DNA of 5,679 bases from Candidatus Saccharimonadota bacterium (GTDB lineage Bacteria; Patescibacteriota; Saccharimonadia; Saccharimonadales; UBA7683). The notes beneath the pieces are model-generated. The model was not told the origin of the DNA. It worked only from the letters and a program-made list of their open reading frames with translations, and did not search any database. The DNA is taken from positions 1 through 5,679 of the forward strand of contig JAGQNU010000066.1 of the NCBI GenBank assembly GCA_020427905.1, written 5' to 3'. Of this stretch, positions 5,046-5,679 are shown in pieces; within the stretch, counting starts at the first letter, position 1, and every line of letters begins with the position of its first letter. Position numbers and translations under genes: made by a program.

Positions 5046-5051
5046 TACACT
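5046..5051 (+). promoter_or_regulatory. -10 box candidate for the P-loop kinase gene
   Basis: TACACT at 5046-5051 ends 6 nt before the GTG at 5058, so transcription would start on or next to the start codon. I see no good -35 at normal spacing, and no Shine-Dalgarno precedes the GTG. It is weaker than the other promoters but fits the same leaderless arrangement. Confidence 0.4.
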
Positions 5052-5057
5052 GAGACT

Positions 5058-5555
5058 GTGGAGAGAGAAGCAAAACTTGTAGTACTCAGAGGACCCTCTG
5101 GGGCCGGTAAGAGTTCGACGGCTCGTCGTTTGATTGAGCTTGCCGAGCGTCCACTTGCACTCGTAGAGCAGGATTACTACAGAGGAATTCTATACCCCAA
5201 GGATGAATCACATGCTAAGCGTGCAGCACTCATTGCTGCGATGACAACACGAGCACTCACTGAAGGGTACGACGTTATTCTTGAGGGGCTACTCACCATG
5301 CGCTCATATGGCGATTGTTTTGAGGAGATTGTTTCTGCACACCCAAATAACAACAACTTCTTTTACTTTGATGTAAGCTTTGATGAGACAGTGGAGCGCA
5401 CCAAATTTAAGGGCGAGGTGGCGTGGACGCCAGACGATATGAGAGAGTGGTACCCAACCTGTACACCAACAGAATACGAGGGCGAGATAATTGTTCCCGA
5501 ACACCTTACGTTGGAGGCTGCGGTTCAGCAGATTAAACAGGTAAGTGGTATATGA
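5058..5555 (+). CDS. Small P-loop kinase (AAA_33 / zeta-toxin-like ATP-dependent kinase)
   Basis: A 165-residue soluble protein with a Walker A loop at 12-19 (GPSGAGKS), a substrate-side EQDYYRG at 37-43, a Walker B-like strand VILEG at 73-77 and a lid-like segment DETVERTKFKG at 109-119 with Arg114, followed by REWY at 129-132. This order matches small nucleoside- or antibiotic-kinase-like P-loop proteins usually annotated as 'kinase' or 'zeta toxin family'. The substrate is unknown. Nothing nearby looks like an antitoxin, and the length fits a stand-alone metabolic or modifying kinase better than a toxin. GTG 5058 is chosen because the Walker A then falls at the usual distance from the N-terminus and a -10 box lies just before it. 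The gene is 21 nt after glyQS and could also be reached by read-through. The next start ATG at 5552 overlaps its stop (ATGA). Confidence 0.85.
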   Translation: MEREAKLVVLRGPSGAGKSSTARRLIELAERPLALVEQDYYRGILYPKDESHAKRAALIAAMTTRALTEGYDVILEGLLTMRSYGDCFEEIVSAHPNNNNFFYFDVSFDETVERTKFKGEVAWTPDDMREWYPTCTPTEYEGEIIVPEHLTLEAAVQQIKQVSGI

Positions 5556-5617
5556 TTATAGTGCTTTTGCGTAACTCCATATTCGGTAGTATCCTTCATA
5601 TAAGGAGAGAGGTATGA
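5552..5617 (+). CDS. Possible 21-residue overlapping frame between the kinase and the exported protein
   Basis: ATG 5552 overlaps the kinase stop (ATGA 5552-5555), and the frame runs 21 codons to a TGA at 5615-5617 that overlaps the next gene's start (ATGA 5614-5617). The peptide is hydrophobic at first (MIIVLLRNSIFGSIL) and ends basic. No good ribosome site is seen (AGG is 11 nt off). The two ATGA joints suggest translational coupling, but short frames of this kind also arise by chance, so this is a weak call. Confidence 0.2.
   Translation: MIIVLLRNSIFGSILHIRREV
5567..5607 (+). promoter_or_regulatory. Promoter and Shine-Dalgarno of the gene at 5614
   Basis: TTGCGT at 5567-5572 and TATCCT at 5590-5595 have a 17-nt spacer. 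AAGGAG at 5602-5607 is a strong Shine-Dalgarno 6 nt before the ATG at 5614. If this promoter is used, transcription would start near 5602, leaving only about a dozen bases of leader and possibly cutting the Shine-Dalgarno; transcripts coming from upstream would keep it whole. Confidence 0.45.
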
Positions 5618-5679
5618 AGAGACGATATAGATTATTAATTGGTGTAGCAACTGCAACAGGTGTGGGCTTTGGATCTAGT
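5614..5679 (+). CDS. N-terminal fragment of a probable exported or membrane protein
   Basis: Twenty-two codons are visible before the window ends. The start is MKRRYRLLIGVATATG, a basic head (Lys2, Arg3, Arg4, Arg6) followed by a hydrophobic, alanine- and glycine-rich segment, the typical beginning of a signal peptide or membrane anchor. No cleavage site or lipobox cysteine is reached. The RRY resembles a twin-arginine pattern but lacks the rest of the consensus, so ordinary Sec export is more likely. The strong Shine-Dalgarno supports the start. Function cannot be judged from this fragment. Confidence 0.6.
   Translation, partial: MKRRYRLLIGVATATGVGFGSS

Noticed and set aside
5034..5051. Intrinsic terminator after glyQS at the T6 run
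   Set aside because: The sequence before the T-run forms no stem longer than about four pairs, so the run is more likely part of the next gene's promoter region.
1..5679. UGA read as glycine, as in Gracilibacteria and Absconditabacteria
   Set aside because: TGA ends the methyltransferase, response regulator and P-loop kinase exactly where homologous proteins should end, and no gene contains an in-frame TGA.
1..5679. CRISPR array, tRNA or rRNA genes
   Set aside because: No regularly spaced repeats, cloverleaf-capable stretches or rRNA-like segments were seen on either strand.

Overview
The window reads as a compact, gene-dense bacterial chromosome segment with every supported gene on the + strand. 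Several things point to the Candidate Phyla Radiation, most probably Saccharibacteria (TM7): a bacterial alpha2-type glycyl-tRNA synthetase next to recO, a run of small proteins I cannot place in any family, very short intergenic gaps, and many genes whose promoter sits almost on the start codon. The lineage call is inference from style and neighbourhood, not proof. TGA is used as an ordinary stop codon after several genes, so the UGA-to-glycine code of Gracilibacteria and Absconditabacteria does not apply here.

Layout. Positions 1-156 hold the tail of a probable class I methyltransferase. A strong promoter then drives an unrecognised 103-residue protein (188-499). Next comes a membrane-anchored protein with a long extracytoplasmic domain (543-1178). 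A small signalling unit follows: a soluble histidine kinase with no sensor domain (1259-1978) and, one base later, a receiver-only response regulator (1980-2366). A perfect 23-bp inverted repeat with a 40-nt loop (2380-2465) fills the gap before recO (2479-3150). After an unrecognised 120-residue protein (3216-3578) comes the most interesting region. An extended -10 promoter directs an apparently leaderless 28-residue peptide whose last nine residues contain five glycines (3599-3685). A terminator-like hairpin overlaps its last codons and stop, and glyQS (3750-5036) follows. The window ends with a P-loop kinase (5058-5555) and the first 22 codons of a probable exported protein (5614-5679).

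How the parts work together. Glycine codons, a hairpin with U-tracts and a glycyl-tRNA synthetase in this order make the outline of a leader-peptide attenuator that would sense charged tRNA-Gly. The kinase and regulator look like a minimal phosphorelay lacking both a sensor domain and a DNA-binding output, so both must work through partner proteins. RecO serves recombinational repair and GlyRS serves translation. Two start styles alternate: genes with a -10 box 4-10 nt before the start and no Shine-Dalgarno (188, 543, 3216, 3599, 5058), and genes with a Shine-Dalgarno (1259, 1980, 3750, 5614).
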